64,000 bases of DNA, taken from assembly GCA_029245675.1 (NCBI GenBank), contig JAQWOV010000005.1:22248-86247 (forward strand), given 5' to 3'. The stretch is from Acidimicrobiales bacterium. Its GTDB lineage: Bacteria > Actinomycetota > Acidimicrobiia > Acidimicrobiales > MedAcidi-G1. Below the pieces are notes generated by a model, which had not been told where the DNA came from, ran no database searches, and saw only the letters and a program-made list of their open reading frames with translations. Shown here piece after piece: positions 25,817 through 35,769 of the stretch (positions are counted from its first letter, which is position 1; every line of letters begins with the position of its first letter). The translations under genes were made by a program, and so were the position numbers.

Positions 25817-27895
25817 ATGGCTGATTCAAAAGCAAAAACTACATCGAAACCCTCTTCTAAAAAGAAAAATGGATACGACGCGGACGCAATAGAAACTCTT
25901 GAGGGTCTCGACGCTGTTCGTAAACGACCTGGAATGTACATAGGAGGGACAGGAAGTTCTGGCCTTATGCATTTAGTTTGGGAACTAATTGATAACGCTG
26001 TTGACGAAGCGGCAGCTGGATTTGCTAAACAGATAACAGTAACCCTTCACCGCGACCACTCAGTTGAAGTTTCAGATAATGGTCGTGGTATCCCTATTAA
26101 TAAACATCCTAAGCGAAAAATTTCTGCACTAGAGGTAGTGCTTACAGAACTCCATGCAGGAGGAAAATTCGGTGGAGGAGCTTACGGCGCATCTGGCGGA
26201 CTACATGGTGTAGGGGCTTCTGTAGTTAATGCACTATCAATCAAAATGACAGCGCAGGTTGACCGCGAAGGACACACTCATGAACTGTCTTTCAAAGAAA
26301 GATCTGCCGGTCATTTTGATGGTTCAAAATTCGCGAAAAGTCATGAACTCAAACGGATAAAAAAGATTGCTAAAACGAAGACTGGAACCAGAATACGATT
26401 CTGGCCTGATTTTGACATTTTTGATAAAGACGCGACTGTTGATGTTCAAGAAATCTATGATCGCGTAACACAATCTTGTTTTCTGGTTCCGAGTGTCAAA
26501 ATAAAAGTAATCGATAAACGTGCCGGAGGAGCAAAAGAACCGTTCGAGTTTGTTTCCCGAGGAGGTTTGAAAGATCTCGTTGACTACTTATCAAATGGAG
26601 AAAACGTCACCGAAATAATAACAATTTCCGGAATAGACACATTTACCGAAAGAGTGCCTGTTGATGGAAAAATGACCGACGTTGAACGTGAATGCAGTGT
26701 TGAAGCAGCGTTAAGGTGGGTTCGTTCCTACGAAACTACTCAAGAGTCTTTTGTGAATACCATCCCTACCAGTCAAGGCGGGACTCACGTTGCTGGTTTT
26801 GAAAGAGCTTTAACAAGGGCAGTAAACGACATCCTTCTTAAAGACACAAGAAAATTGGCAAAACTTGCAAAGGAAAACCAGCATCGAGCATCAAAAGACG
26901 ATGTGGGTGAAGGTCTAGTTGCAACAATAAAAGTCACATTTCCAGAGCCACAGTTTCGAGGACAAACTAAACAAGAACTAGGGACACCGTCAGTAGAGAA
27001 AATCGTTTACAACATAATAAAACAAAACCTCACCGAATGGTTTGAAGGAAGCGGCCCAAAAACACACATAAATGCAGTACGAGACAAGATCGCTACTGCA
27101 ATTATTAATCGTGTTAGCTCAAAACAGATGTTGGACAACAAACGACGTGCAGCAAGTTTGGGTTCAACCGGTATGCCCGACAAACTTGCCGATTGTCGAA
27201 ATCATGGAGATGATTCAGAACTCATCATCGTTGAAGGAGACTCTGCCGCAGGGCCCGCAAAAGCTGGGCGCAACTCGGCCAACGTCGCCATTCTTCCATT
27301 ACGTGGAAAAGTAGTAAATGCCAGAAAGGCCACGTTAAAACAGGTACTTGATAACGCTGAAGCGCAAGCATTATTTACTGCTGTTGGGGCGGGGTCAGGA
27401 AAAGACTTTGATATTGAAAAAATTCGATATGGAAGAATCGTTATTCTCTGTGACGCTGACGTGGATGGAAGCCATATCCGATGCTTACTCTTAACTCTCA
27501 TTCACAAATACATGGGAGAAATGCTTACAGAAGGTCGTGTGTTTGCTGCTCAACCTCCCTTATTTACTTGCAAAGTTGGTGACACAATCCATCGTGCTTT
27601 TAGTGAAGAAGAGCGTGATGCTATGACCGCAGAATTAACTAAAGGAAAACGCAAAGTAGAGAATCTCCGATGGAACCGCTTCAAAGGGCTAGGAGAAATG
27701 AACGTAGAAGAATTAGCTGAATGTGCGTTAGACCCAGAAACTAGAATTTTGAGGAAATTAACCATGGAAGATGCTAAAGAAGCAAAAAAAGCTATCGAAC
27801 TATTTGAGATTCTCATGGGTTCCGATGTGAGTAGGCGTCGTGAATACCTTGTTAAAAATAGTTCCTTACTTGACCCATCTGTTTTGGATTTCTAA
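25817..27895 (+). CDS. parE: Type IIA topoisomerase B subunit, probably ParE
   Basis: The ATPase subunit partner of ParC. The 692-residue protein has a Lys/Ser-rich N-terminal tail, ELIDNAVDEAAAGFA and SDNGRGIPI (GHKL ATP site), GASGGLHGVGASVVNALS (the ATP lid; this wording is typical of ParE), and the TOPRIM motifs VEGDSAAGPAKAGRN and LCDADVDGSHIRCLLL. It ends with SSLLDPSVLDF. ATG 25817, two bases after the parC stop, is chosen with GGTGGTAGGA upstream; a GTG at 25808 is also in frame. Its stop overlaps the next gene by one base (TAATG). Confidence 0.88.
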   Translation: MADSKAKTTSKPSSKKKNGYDADAIETLEGLDAVRKRPGMYIGGTGSSGLMHLVWELIDNAVDEAAAGFAKQITVTLHRDHSVEVSDNGRGIPINKHPKRKISALEVVLTELHAGGKFGGGAYGASGGLHGVGASVVNALSIKMTAQVDREGHTHELSFKERSAGHFDGSKFAKSHELKRIKKIAKTKTGTRIRFWPDFDIFDKDATVDVQEIYDRVTQSCFLVPSVKIKVIDKRAGGAKEPFEFVSRGGLKDLVDYLSNGENVTEIITISGIDTFTERVPVDGKMTDVERECSVEAALRWVRSYETTQESFVNTIPTSQGGTHVAGFERALTRAVNDILLKDTRKLAKLAKENQHRASKDDVGEGLVATIKVTFPEPQFRGQTKQELGTPSVEKIVYNIIKQNLTEWFEGSGPKTHINAVRDKIATAIINRVSSKQMLDNKRRAASLGSTGMPDKLADCRNHGDDSELIIVEGDSAAGPAKAGRNSANVAILPLRGKVVNARKATLKQVLDNAEAQALFTAVGAGSGKDFDIEKIRYGRIVILCDADVDGSHIRCLLLTLIHKYMGEMLTEGRVFAAQPPLFTCKVGDTIHRAFSEEERDAMTAELTKGKRKVENLRWNRFKGLGEMNVEELAECALDPETRILRKLTMEDAKEAKKAIELFEILMGSDVSRRREYLVKNSSLLDPSVLDF

Positions 27896-28722
27896 TGGCC
27901 TCTTTGCCAAAGTTTTTTTCAATCTCTGCCGCAAGCACTTACAAACAATGTCCGCGTAAATGGAAACACCGTTATATAGACAAACTTCCAGATCCTCCTG
28001 GAGAAGCTGCTTTGGTTGGAACTTTCGCTCATCATGTTTTAGAAATTCTCTGCGAAAAAGAACCGGAGGAAAGAACCACTGATGAAGCAAAAAAAATAGC
28101 GCGGGAAGCCTGGCCTGAAACTGCGAGCAATAAAGACTTTCAAAGTTTAGATCTCAGTGAAGCAGAAGAAAAAGAATTCCGATGGAAAGCCTGGGCAGCT
28201 ATAGATGGCCTCTGGAAATTAGAAAATCCTGCTGAAATAGATGTTCTCTCAACAGAAAAACGCATATCTGTAAATCTGGCTGAAGTTCCTTTCTATGGCA
28301 TCATTGATCGTCTTGATCAATCAAGTGTAGGAACGATAGTCACAGACTATAAAACCGGTAAACCTCCAAAACCTGCATATCGAGATAAAGCTCTTGATCA
28401 AATCATTCTCTATGCCGCTGCTGTTCAATCAGAAACTGGCGAACTTCCTGCAAAGGGGAGACTTTTGTATCTGGGAAAAGAGTCTTTAGAAATTGAGGTT
28501 GACATTAATCAAGAGTTGATTTCTAACAGCACTGATCAATTTGCTGACACGTGGGGTGCTCTCGCAAAAGACTGTGATGCAGAAAATTTTGATACCGGTA
28601 CTGGTCCGCTTTGCGGCTGGTGCCCCTATGCAGGGATCTGTGAAGATGGTCAGAAAGAAATAAGAAAAAGACTTGGGGCTGGAAGAATGCGACCTGATGC
28701 TCCCGCACTACAACTCATTTAG
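27895..28722 (+). CDS. RecB-like PD-(D/E)XK nuclease with Fe-S cluster cysteines
   Basis: The 275-residue protein belongs to the PDDEXK_1 (RecB/AddB nuclease) family: SISAASTYKQCPRKWKHRYIDKLP at the N-terminus, GTFAHHVLE, then the catalytic core GIIDRLDQ...IVTDYKTGKPPK (Asp and Asp-x-Lys) and QIILYAAAV. The N-terminal Cys and the C-terminal CGWCPYAGIC supply the four cysteines of the AddB-type iron-sulfur staple. It probably acts as a DNA exonuclease in repair. It is the third gene of the parC-parE-nuclease run; the one-base overlap with parE suggests coupled translation. Confidence 0.88.
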   Translation: MASLPKFFSISAASTYKQCPRKWKHRYIDKLPDPPGEAALVGTFAHHVLEILCEKEPEERTTDEAKKIAREAWPETASNKDFQSLDLSEAEEKEFRWKAWAAIDGLWKLENPAEIDVLSTEKRISVNLAEVPFYGIIDRLDQSSVGTIVTDYKTGKPPKPAYRDKALDQIILYAAAVQSETGELPAKGRLLYLGKESLEIEVDINQELISNSTDQFADTWGALAKDCDAENFDTGTGPLCGWCPYAGICEDGQKEIRKRLGAGRMRPDAPALQLI

Positions 28723-29025
28723 CTACTGTCTTCTTTTCCTTCGAACTAAAAGAAAAATCACCGCTACTACTGCAGCAAACGCTCCAATTCGATATAAACG
28801 GTCAACTCTTTCATCAGTCATTTCAACAGGAGGAGTTTCAAATGGTTGAACAGGGATCTCAGATCCTTGGATTGGAACATCCGAAACAGCGCTTTGACTA
28901 TCAGTTGATGGGTCCTCCTCGCTGAGAGAAGGGTTCTCCAACAGAGTGTCAACAGGGCTGATGTCTGGAGGTCCGTTTCTTTTTCTCTGCGATTGAGGAT
29001 TGTAATTACTCACGATGATCTCCAT
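28723..29025 (-). CDS. Small C-terminally anchored membrane protein
   Basis: The 100-residue protein has a long Pro/Ser/Glu-rich, low-complexity N-terminal part and one hydrophobic segment near residues 81-95 (IGAFAAVVAVIFLLV) followed by RRKRRQ. The basic tail predicts the C-terminus inside and the N-terminal part outside. It follows parA on the same strand with a 20-base overlap from ATG 29025 (or 8 bases from GTG 29013), so it is probably co-expressed. I do not recognise the family. Confidence 0.6.
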   Translation of the reverse strand: MEIIVSNYNPQSQRKRNGPPDISPVDTLLENPSLSEEDPSTDSQSAVSDVPIQGSEIPVQPFETPPVEMTDERVDRLYRIGAFAAVVAVIFLLVRRKRRQ

Positions 29026-29800
29026 TTAAGACATAATCAAGAACCACGTCGAATTCTACCGCTGCTTCAACTGCTCCCGGTCGTTTACCTAAACCGTGAA
29101 TTGGCATTGACTGCGCTGAAGCCTCTGATACGGCAGCTCGTTGATGGATGGGCGGTAAACATTTTCCAGGGTAAGCGTCCTGGAGTTGTTCATGCCAATA
29201 GCGTGCATCACGAGTTCGCGCTAGACGATTAATAGCTATTCCGACTAACTTCGGTTCTGCTTCAATTCGACGAGTCTGTATGCGCTCTATCGTTTGTAGC
29301 ATGCGAGCCACCCCATCTACTGCCCATGCCCCTGGCTCTGTTACTAAAAGAACGCTATCAGAAGCAAAAAGGCCATTGATTGTGAGTAATCCAAGCGAAG
29401 GTGGACAATCAATGATCGTCAGAGGAAAATTTGAAGCATGCTGGATGTCAAAAGCAGAACTCAAACGTTCTTGTGCCCCTAGCGGATCCGTCGCTAACTG
29501 AGGTTCACGTACGGACAATGCGGGAGAAGAAGCTGCAACAGAGGGAACCTTGCCACATTCTTCAGGCCACCCGGACTCTTCAATTGTCTGTTTGATACCA
29601 CCGGGATGGTCAGCAGCAAGCACTGTGTCAATCCCACGAGTAGGTTCAAAAAGGCCGAGCCCTGTAGTGGCGTTTCCTTGAGGGTCCAGATCTATGACGA
29701 GAGTCTTGATCCCTTTGCTCGCGGCAGAAGAAGCCAATCCGAGAGCGACAGTAGTTTTACCTACCCCCCCTTTTTGATTAACTATGGCAACTGTTGTCAC
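29006..29800 (-). CDS. ParA-family ATPase
   Basis: The 264-residue protein begins MTTVAIVNQKGGVGKTTVALGLASS, the deviant Walker A of ParA/Soj proteins, followed by VIDLDPQGNATTGLG (Walker A' region) and FPLTIIDCPPSLGLLTINGL (Walker B). ParA proteins move or position DNA or large protein complexes. No ParB gene is adjacent, so this may be an orphan ParA involved in positioning something other than the chromosome, or ParB is elsewhere. Start is GTG 29800. The downstream membrane protein could be its partner, which is inference only. Confidence 0.85.
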   Translation of the reverse strand: MTTVAIVNQKGGVGKTTVALGLASSAASKGIKTLVIDLDPQGNATTGLGLFEPTRGIDTVLAADHPGGIKQTIEESGWPEECGKVPSVAASSPALSVREPQLATDPLGAQERLSSAFDIQHASNFPLTIIDCPPSLGLLTINGLFASDSVLLVTEPGAWAVDGVARMLQTIERIQTRRIEAEPKLVGIAINRLARTRDARYWHEQLQDAYPGKCLPPIHQRAAVSEASAQSMPIHGLGKRPGAVEAAVEFDVVLDYVLNGDHRE

Positions 29801-29917
29801 CCTGCCAAACTAACTCAAACTTGGGCACAAGGAAGTACTTTTAGTCGGATCTCTTCTTTATGGCTTGAATCAATGAAGTGACTCACCTTAGGTCTTGAAA
29901 CGATCTACGCTCGTTAT

Positions 29918-31498
29918 ATGCGGCAACTTTCTCTAACTACTATCGCGACTTTGGCTCTAGTTATCGCTGTTTTTGCTTCGACCGCAGTGGGAGCTCAAAC
30001 ATTTCTTGAGCGAATAGACGAGGAAGAAGAATCTATCGTTGCCTTTGAATCTGAAATACAGAATCTAGAAGAATTAATTAGCGGTTATGAAAAGCAGCTT
30101 AATGATATTGCTGATCTGGTTGCAGAAACAGAAACTCGAATAGCAATTGAAGAAGAAATACTTTCTCTTCTCCCTATTTACACAGAACTTATGGCTGACG
30201 ACTTAATAGATCATTATGTATCTCTAGAGGAGCCAACAGCAGTTCGACATGCAATGGCAATTGATGCCTATGTAAGAAACGATGAGCACATAAACGCTGT
30301 TCTGACTCAATCAATTCAACTCTCAGAAGAAGCTCTTGAACAAATACGGGCAAGACTTTTATATGAGTCAATTATCAGCGACGCTAACGATCAGTTGCTA
30401 GAGATATACGACGAACTCCGGCAACTTGGTACCGAAATAGATTCTCTTTTTGAGAGAAAAGCTCAGTCCACTGAGCGTCGAACTCTTGCTGCGGAAGATC
30501 GGTCCGAGGCTATGTCAGTTATTCCAGGTATTGAAGAGCAAATTGATTCAAGTACATCGACAATAAACACTATTAGAGGAAGCATTGTTAAAGCCGAATT
30601 AGAAATTGATCGATTGAGAGAACTCCTCGTAGCGATGCGGTGGACCGCTTTGTTTGGTGAAGACATCATTCGTCCTGCATTGGCATTCAAAATTGACAAT
30701 GTAAGTGCAGCTAGACCTCAGTCTGGAATCAACCAAGCAGACGTGGTCTACGAAGAAGTTGTAGAGGCCGGGCTTACTAGACTTGTAGCAATCTTTCAGA
30801 CAGAAAGCCCTAGTGTGGTAGGGCCTATTCGTTCTGCTCGCAGTTCCGACCCAATACTCCTCATTGGTTTTGACCGCCCTCTGTTTGCTTATTCTGGGGC
30901 AAACAGCATCACTCAAAGTCTTGTTAATGCTGCTGATGTTGAACGCGTCGGCTATAGAGAACTCCCTTCTGCTTACTGGCGATCTGAAACCCGTCGTTCT
31001 CCCCACAATCTATATGCATCTGCGAGCCAACTTTGGGCCCTCAACCCACAGCCTGAGCGAACTGAACTACCACCAGCCCCTTTTGAATTCAGAGGTTCTG
31101 AAGAGCCCTTACACCCTTCTGCAATTCCGGCTGAGAAAGTAGACATTGATTTCGGGTGGACCGAAGTGGAATATAAATGGAATGGTTCAGGGTGGGCTCG
31201 CCGTCAAGGCGGATCAGCACATACTGACTCAAGTGGAGTGCGCGTTGCACCAGCCAATGTGATTGTTCAATTTGTGACTTACGGAACTAGTCCTGCTGCT
31301 GAAACTTCTCCTGAGGCTGAAACTATTGGAACCGGCATTGCCTGGATATTTACAGATGGGCATTTAATCATTGGCGAATGGGAACGAACAGACCCTGACC
31401 TTCCAGCTATTTATCACGTTGACGAAGAAGAGATTCGTATGACTCCCGGCCGTACTTGGGTTGCATTAGCAAAAAGAGAAACTGCCATTTGGGAATAA
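29918..31498 (+). CDS. Secreted DUF3048 protein with N-terminal coiled coil
   Basis: The 526-residue protein has a signal peptide (MRQLSLTTIATLALVIAVFASTAVGA), then about 230 residues of charged, heptad-like sequence typical of a coiled coil, and a DUF3048 domain (PF11258; YerB type) with RPALAFKIDNVSAARPQSGINQADVVYEEVVEAGLTRL split over residues 250-290, GPIRSARSSDP, and the C-terminal MTPGRTWVAL. The family's role is unknown; it is found in cell-envelope proteins of Gram-positive bacteria. The pairing of a long coiled coil with DUF3048 looks like a PcsB/CwlO-style envelope protein. It is divergent from parA. Confidence 0.8.
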   Translation: MRQLSLTTIATLALVIAVFASTAVGAQTFLERIDEEEESIVAFESEIQNLEELISGYEKQLNDIADLVAETETRIAIEEEILSLLPIYTELMADDLIDHYVSLEEPTAVRHAMAIDAYVRNDEHINAVLTQSIQLSEEALEQIRARLLYESIISDANDQLLEIYDELRQLGTEIDSLFERKAQSTERRTLAAEDRSEAMSVIPGIEEQIDSSTSTINTIRGSIVKAELEIDRLRELLVAMRWTALFGEDIIRPALAFKIDNVSAARPQSGINQADVVYEEVVEAGLTRLVAIFQTESPSVVGPIRSARSSDPILLIGFDRPLFAYSGANSITQSLVNAADVERVGYRELPSAYWRSETRRSPHNLYASASQLWALNPQPERTELPPAPFEFRGSEEPLHPSAIPAEKVDIDFGWTEVEYKWNGSGWARRQGGSAHTDSSGVRVAPANVIVQFVTYGTSPAAETSPEAETIGTGIAWIFTDGHLIIGEWERTDPDLPAIYHVDEEEIRMTPGRTWVALAKRETAIWE

Positions 31499-31512
31499 AA
31501 ATAAACTCAATT

Positions 31513-32445
31513 CTAAAATTTGAGAAGTTCTTCAGCTGGGGCAACACCGTCTGTTGTAACTGTAAGTATTTCGACTCCTTCTTCAGTGACCAATAGAGTG
31601 TGCTCAAACTGTGCGGTTCGGCTTCCATCTCTCGTGACCGCTGTCCAGTCGTCATCCCACATTTCACAAGCAGGGTTTCCTAAAGTCAGCATTGGCTCAA
31701 TAGTGAAAGTCATCCCTGGAACTATGACCGTGCTGTCATAGGGGTCGTAATAGTGCTTTATTTGAAGGCCTGAATGAAATTCAGTGCCTATTCCATGACC
31801 AATGAACTCCCTAACTACCCCTAAATTATGTTGTCGCGCATGATTTTCTATCGCTCGTCCAATAACGTTTATCGGCTCTCCGGGTTTTACTGAATCCATA
31901 CCGGCATAAAGTGCGGTTCGGGTTTCGAGCACCAAACGTTTTGACTCTTCATCTACTTCGCCGACGAAAAACATAACTGATGTATCACCATGGACTCCCC
32001 CCTTATAAAGAGTCACATCTATATTTACGATGTCGCCATTAGCTAACGGCCTACTATCAGGAATCCCATGGCAAACTACTTCATTTACAGAAGTGCAAAC
32101 AGATTTAGGGTAACCACGATAATTTAATGGACTTGGGTAAGCATCTCTCGCAAGGATTGCTTCATGAACTATCTGATCAATTTTGTCAGTTGTAACTCCT
32201 GGCTGAACATGAGGTCCAACTTCAAGGAGGACTTCTGCCGCAGCGTTGCCAGCCAATCTCATTTTCTGGGCCTCTTCTTCAGTGCGAACGTTTGAAGATA
32301 CTGCTGGCCCAGGGTTACCAGTCATCGCATAGGGGGGCCTATTTATAGAAATAGGCACTGTGCGCATTGGACTCAACATTCCTGGCCTTACAGGCGGCAG
32401 CGAGGCTTGGACTGTTGCAAGTTTTTTACGTTTACGTTTTGCCAC
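31513..32445 (-). CDS. map: Type I methionine aminopeptidase
   Basis: MetAP removes the N-terminal Met from new proteins using two metal ions. The conserved ligands appear in order: HGIPDSRPLANGDIVNIDVT (Asp), GGVHGDTSVMFFVGE (Asp), HGIGTEFHSG (His), MTFTIEPML (Glu) and AQFEHTLLV (Glu). An N-terminal extension with SLPPVRPGMLSPMRTVP resembles the SH3-binding-like extension of actinobacterial MetAP1. I prefer GTG 32445 (MAKRKRKK, 310 residues), as the longer frame from 32487 adds residues not expected in the family. It is divergent from the CDF transporter with a short gap. Confidence 0.93.
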   Translation of the reverse strand: MAKRKRKKLATVQASLPPVRPGMLSPMRTVPISINRPPYAMTGNPGPAVSSNVRTEEEAQKMRLAGNAAAEVLLEVGPHVQPGVTTDKIDQIVHEAILARDAYPSPLNYRGYPKSVCTSVNEVVCHGIPDSRPLANGDIVNIDVTLYKGGVHGDTSVMFFVGEVDEESKRLVLETRTALYAGMDSVKPGEPINVIGRAIENHARQHNLGVVREFIGHGIGTEFHSGLQIKHYYDPYDSTVIVPGMTFTIEPMLTLGNPACEMWDDDWTAVTRDGSRTAQFEHTLLVTEEGVEILTVTTDGVAPAEELLKF

Positions 32446-32530
32446 ATTAAAAAGACTATCCGGACTTATCTTGAAGAATTCAAGCACTACGATAACTTAT
32501 GGAGTTAAAAATTTTGAAAGGACGATCATC

Positions 32531-33436
32531 ATGGCTGCCGGTGGCGACAAAAAAGCGATACTTGCTGCATTTATAGCAAATGCCGGTATTTCAGTTGCAA
32601 AATTCATTGGGTTTATTTTTACTCACTCTTCAGCGTTGTTAGCCGAAAGTGTTCACTCAGTTGCAGATGCTTCCAACCAGCTGCTTCTCCTCATGGGCGT
32701 TCAACGCTCAAACCGCCCTGCTAGCGAAAAACATCCATTCGGTTACGGGCGTGAACGCTATTTTTGGTCATTTGTTGTAGCGGTCGTACTTTTTACCGCT
32801 GGAGCAGTCTTTGCTCTCTACGAGGGAATAGAGAAGCTTCTACACCCCGAGCCAATAAGCCACTATCAGTGGGCTATCGGCATCCTAGTTTTTGGTTTGA
32901 TTTTGGAAGGATTTTCTTTACGGACTGCCATTGTGGAAGCAAATAAGCAAAGAAATGATCAGACTTGGAGAGAGTACATAACAAAATCTAAAAAACCTGA
33001 ACTGCCTGTAGTGGTCCTTGAAGATACTGGGGCCATGCTTGGTTTGGCTTTTGCCTTGATTGCCGTAGTCCTGAGCAAAGTGACTGGCGATCCAATTTGG
33101 GATGGAATAGGTACGGTAAGTATTGGTGTCCTACTTGCCATAATTGCCATTGTTTTAGCTAAAGAAATGTACAGCCTTCTTATCGGTGAAGGTGTTACTG
33201 AAAAGAATCGGTCACTTATTTATGAGGCAATGAACGACTCTGTTTCTGTTTCAAAGATTGAAAATTTACGAACACAACATCTTGGACCCGAACATATTTT
33301 GGTCGGAGCGCAAGTCGTTTTTGACCCATCTCTTTCTGTTGAAGAAGTTTGTTCCGCTATTGAAGAAATTGAGGTTCGTGTGAAAGCCGTAGTACCAGAT
33401 GCGCATTCAATTTTTGTTGAACCAAAAAACTCGTAA
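32531..33436 (+). CDS. Cation diffusion facilitator (CDF) family transporter
   Basis: CDF proteins export divalent metals such as zinc or manganese in exchange for protons. This 301-residue membrane protein begins MAAGGDKKAILAAFIANAGIS, has the metal-site motif ESVHSVADASNQ (HxxxD) in the second transmembrane helix, several further hydrophobic segments, and a C-terminal cytoplasmic ferredoxin-like domain ending VEPKNS. ATG 32531 is preceded by AAAGGA at about 10 bases. The metal cannot be told from sequence. The first helix keeps NAGIS rather than the usual Asn-rich motif. Confidence 0.88.
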   Translation: MAAGGDKKAILAAFIANAGISVAKFIGFIFTHSSALLAESVHSVADASNQLLLLMGVQRSNRPASEKHPFGYGRERYFWSFVVAVVLFTAGAVFALYEGIEKLLHPEPISHYQWAIGILVFGLILEGFSLRTAIVEANKQRNDQTWREYITKSKKPELPVVVLEDTGAMLGLAFALIAVVLSKVTGDPIWDGIGTVSIGVLLAIIAIVLAKEMYSLLIGEGVTEKNRSLIYEAMNDSVSVSKIENLRTQHLGPEHILVGAQVVFDPSLSVEEVCSAIEEIEVRVKAVVPDAHSIFVEPKNS

Positions 33437-33515
33437 CAAATAAAAACAGTTAAGAAATTCAAAGTTGTTGGGCAAAGTTAAGAAATTCTTTCTTCAATGT
33501 GAAAGAATCAATTCC

Positions 33516-35081
33516 ATGAACCTACGCAAACTTATTCTTATTTTTTCTATTCTCGCTTTAACCGCCACAAGTTGTTCTTCTGATGGAACCTCTGAAGGCA
33601 GTACCTATACCCAGGCTGCTGACGAGACGCCAACCACCACGGAAGCCCCAGCAGAAACAGCGGCCCCCGCCGAAACAGCGGCCCCCGCCGAAGATGAAAG
33701 TTCCGAAGAAGGCCGAGATGAACTGATCGCTTTGCTAACCATTGTGTTTGATTTAGAGACCGAGGAATTTGCTACATGCATGGTTGACGAAATGCATGCA
33801 GTATCTGGATATAGCTACGCATTACTTCTAGAAAGTACATTGTCAGAGGAAGACGAAGACGACTTAGACGAAATCGCCACAGAGGTAGCGAGCACATGTA
33901 TGAGCAATTTGTCTCTAGAAGAAATTGACTTGTTTGGAGATGAATCCACGGTCCCCACATTGGAGATCTCCTCAGATCCAAATGCTCTTGGTGCAATTCT
34001 TGCAGTAGAGGAAATTGATTTTACTGATGAAACTATTGTTGGCTGGCTCGTAACCTACCGGTCCCAGTCTGTGAGCGGCGACCCGATTGAAGTAACCGGC
34101 ACAATTGTCGCTCCGAACTCTGTAGCAACTGAGCCTCGGCCTGTGTTTTCTGTAGCGCATGGCACGACCGGTATGGCAGATATGTGTGCTCCTTCACTTG
34201 ACTACGTCGGTGAAAATATTGATTTTGCTGGACGCAGTGCTTTAGTTCAACCGTTACTGGACGAAGGCTGGGTAGTGGTCGCTTCTGACTTTGAAGGAAT
34301 GGGCGGACCCGGACTTCACCCCTACATTGTTGGTGCCAGTGAGGCGCAAGGAGTATTTGACATTGTAAGAGCAGCTCAAACTGCCCCCACTTTAGGAGCC
34401 GACGGACCTCTGATCGTATGGGGTCACTCTCAGGGAGGCCATGCGGCCATGCATGCTTCTCAACGTTGGCAAGACATAGCTCCTGAATTGAACCTTGTAG
34501 GTGTAGGAGCTGGAGCACCACCGAGTCAGTTCCCATTTCTTAAAGACTTTCTGATGAATGGCGCCTTTCAGGGCTATCTAATTATGGTTGCCGCCTCTTT
34601 CGCCGAAGTTTATGACGAGCTTTCTTTAGAGACGATCGTTGAGCCTGAGTACTTGCCTCTAGTTGAGGAATTAGAACTTGGCTGCACCGGACACATTTTC
34701 GATATCTTTAACCCGATACCTTATGAAGATCTGACTTCTGTTGACGATATTTTTGGTGATCCATCGTGGAATGCTCGCCTAGTCGAAAACGACTCGAATC
34801 AATTGCCAAATCAGACCCCACTCGTTATTCTCCATGGCGACCAAGATGAACAAATCCCCGCAGGCAGCAGCGGCCTTCTTTTAGATCAGATTTGCGCTCT
34901 TGAAGGGCATGAACATATTGAACGCATTCTCTATGAGGGGCACACTCATGGTAGTGCTCCGGGGGCTTACTGGGCAGATCTGCTGGCTTGGATGGATGCT
35001 CGAGTGTCTGAGGAACCAGTAAACCAAGAAAATGCTTGTTCAACAATCACCGTTCCTAATTCTGATGATCAAACAGATTAG
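33516..35081 (+). CDS. Lipoprotein alpha/beta hydrolase, secretory-lipase type
   Basis: The 521-residue protein has a lipoprotein signal with lipobox LTATSC, then a Thr/Ala/Pro-rich linker containing a perfect 18-base tandem duplication (33654-33689; repeat AETAAP), an acidic region, and an alpha/beta-hydrolase domain from about residue 170. VAHGTTGMADMCAPS gives the oxyanion side, GHSQGGHAA the nucleophile elbow, and GDQDEQIPAGSS and GHTHGSAPGAY the Asp and His regions. It resembles secretory lipases (LIP family), so it is probably a surface esterase/lipase. ATG 33516 is the only start giving a clean signal peptide. Confidence 0.83.
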   Translation: MNLRKLILIFSILALTATSCSSDGTSEGSTYTQAADETPTTTEAPAETAAPAETAAPAEDESSEEGRDELIALLTIVFDLETEEFATCMVDEMHAVSGYSYALLLESTLSEEDEDDLDEIATEVASTCMSNLSLEEIDLFGDESTVPTLEISSDPNALGAILAVEEIDFTDETIVGWLVTYRSQSVSGDPIEVTGTIVAPNSVATEPRPVFSVAHGTTGMADMCAPSLDYVGENIDFAGRSALVQPLLDEGWVVVASDFEGMGGPGLHPYIVGASEAQGVFDIVRAAQTAPTLGADGPLIVWGHSQGGHAAMHASQRWQDIAPELNLVGVGAGAPPSQFPFLKDFLMNGAFQGYLIMVAASFAEVYDELSLETIVEPEYLPLVEELELGCTGHIFDIFNPIPYEDLTSVDDIFGDPSWNARLVENDSNQLPNQTPLVILHGDQDEQIPAGSSGLLLDQICALEGHEHIERILYEGHTHGSAPGAYWADLLAWMDARVSEEPVNQENACSTITVPNSDDQTD

Positions 35082-35084
35082 ATA

Positions 35085-35759
35085 CTAAATCTTTTTGATT
35101 GAATCTGAGGAAAAGAGAACTCGTATAAGCACTATTGAAATCACCACTCCTATCAGTTGCATTAAAGCAAACATGGGAATATGAGTTGGAGATATTCCAG
35201 TGAACGTGTCAGAGAATGAACGGGCGATCGTCACTGCTGGGTTCGCAAAGCTTGTTGACGAAGTGAAGTAGTAAGCTCCTCCAATATATGCCCCTACTAC
35301 ATAAGGGATTTTTGAAGTACGGGAAGTGTGAAGAAGGCTAAAAATTACTAGCAGTAATCCGATTGTTGCTATGACTTCTCCAAGCCATAAATGGCTTCCA
35401 CTGCGGCTTGTAGTGGACCAACTTACTGCAGATAAATCAAACATAAGATTTGCTAATACGGTCCCGGAGATTGCTCCTGTGGTTTGTGCAAGAAGTATTG
35501 GCAGAATTTCTTTGCGAGATCGATGTCCAAGTGCCCAAGCGGTGAGCGTCACTGCAGGATTAAAGTCAGCAGAGATTTTACTGAAGATAGAAATTATTGC
35601 GATTAAAACAGCTGCTGTTGCGGCCGCATTTTGGAGGAGAATCAGTCCTTCTTGTCCTTCAGAAAGCCTTTTCGCCATTATCCCGGAGCCCACGACGCCA
35701 ATGAGTAGGAACATTGTTCCTAAACCTTCAGCTAAGAGAACTTTCTTCAAATCAAACAT
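35085..35759 (-). CDS. MIP-family aquaporin/solute channel
   Basis: The 224-residue protein has the six-segment aquaporin layout with the two signature motifs: FNPAVTL (NPA at residues 67-69) and FANPAVTIARSF (NPA at 173-175). It could pass water, glycerol or neutral metalloids such as arsenite. Some bacteria use such channels in arsenic resistance, and an arsenate reductase occurs at 50325-50738, but the two are 15 kb apart, so a link is only a suggestion. It ends close to the convergent lipase gene and is 10 bases downstream of cimA on the same strand. Confidence 0.9.
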   Translation of the reverse strand: MFDLKKVLLAEGLGTMFLLIGVVGSGIMAKRLSEGQEGLILLQNAAATAAVLIAIISIFSKISADFNPAVTLTAWALGHRSRKEILPILLAQTTGAISGTVLANLMFDLSAVSWSTTSRSGSHLWLGEVIATIGLLLVIFSLLHTSRTSKIPYVVGAYIGGAYYFTSSTSFANPAVTIARSFSDTFTGISPTHIPMFALMQLIGVVISIVLIRVLFSSDSIKKI

Positions 35760-35769
35760 TTTAAATGGA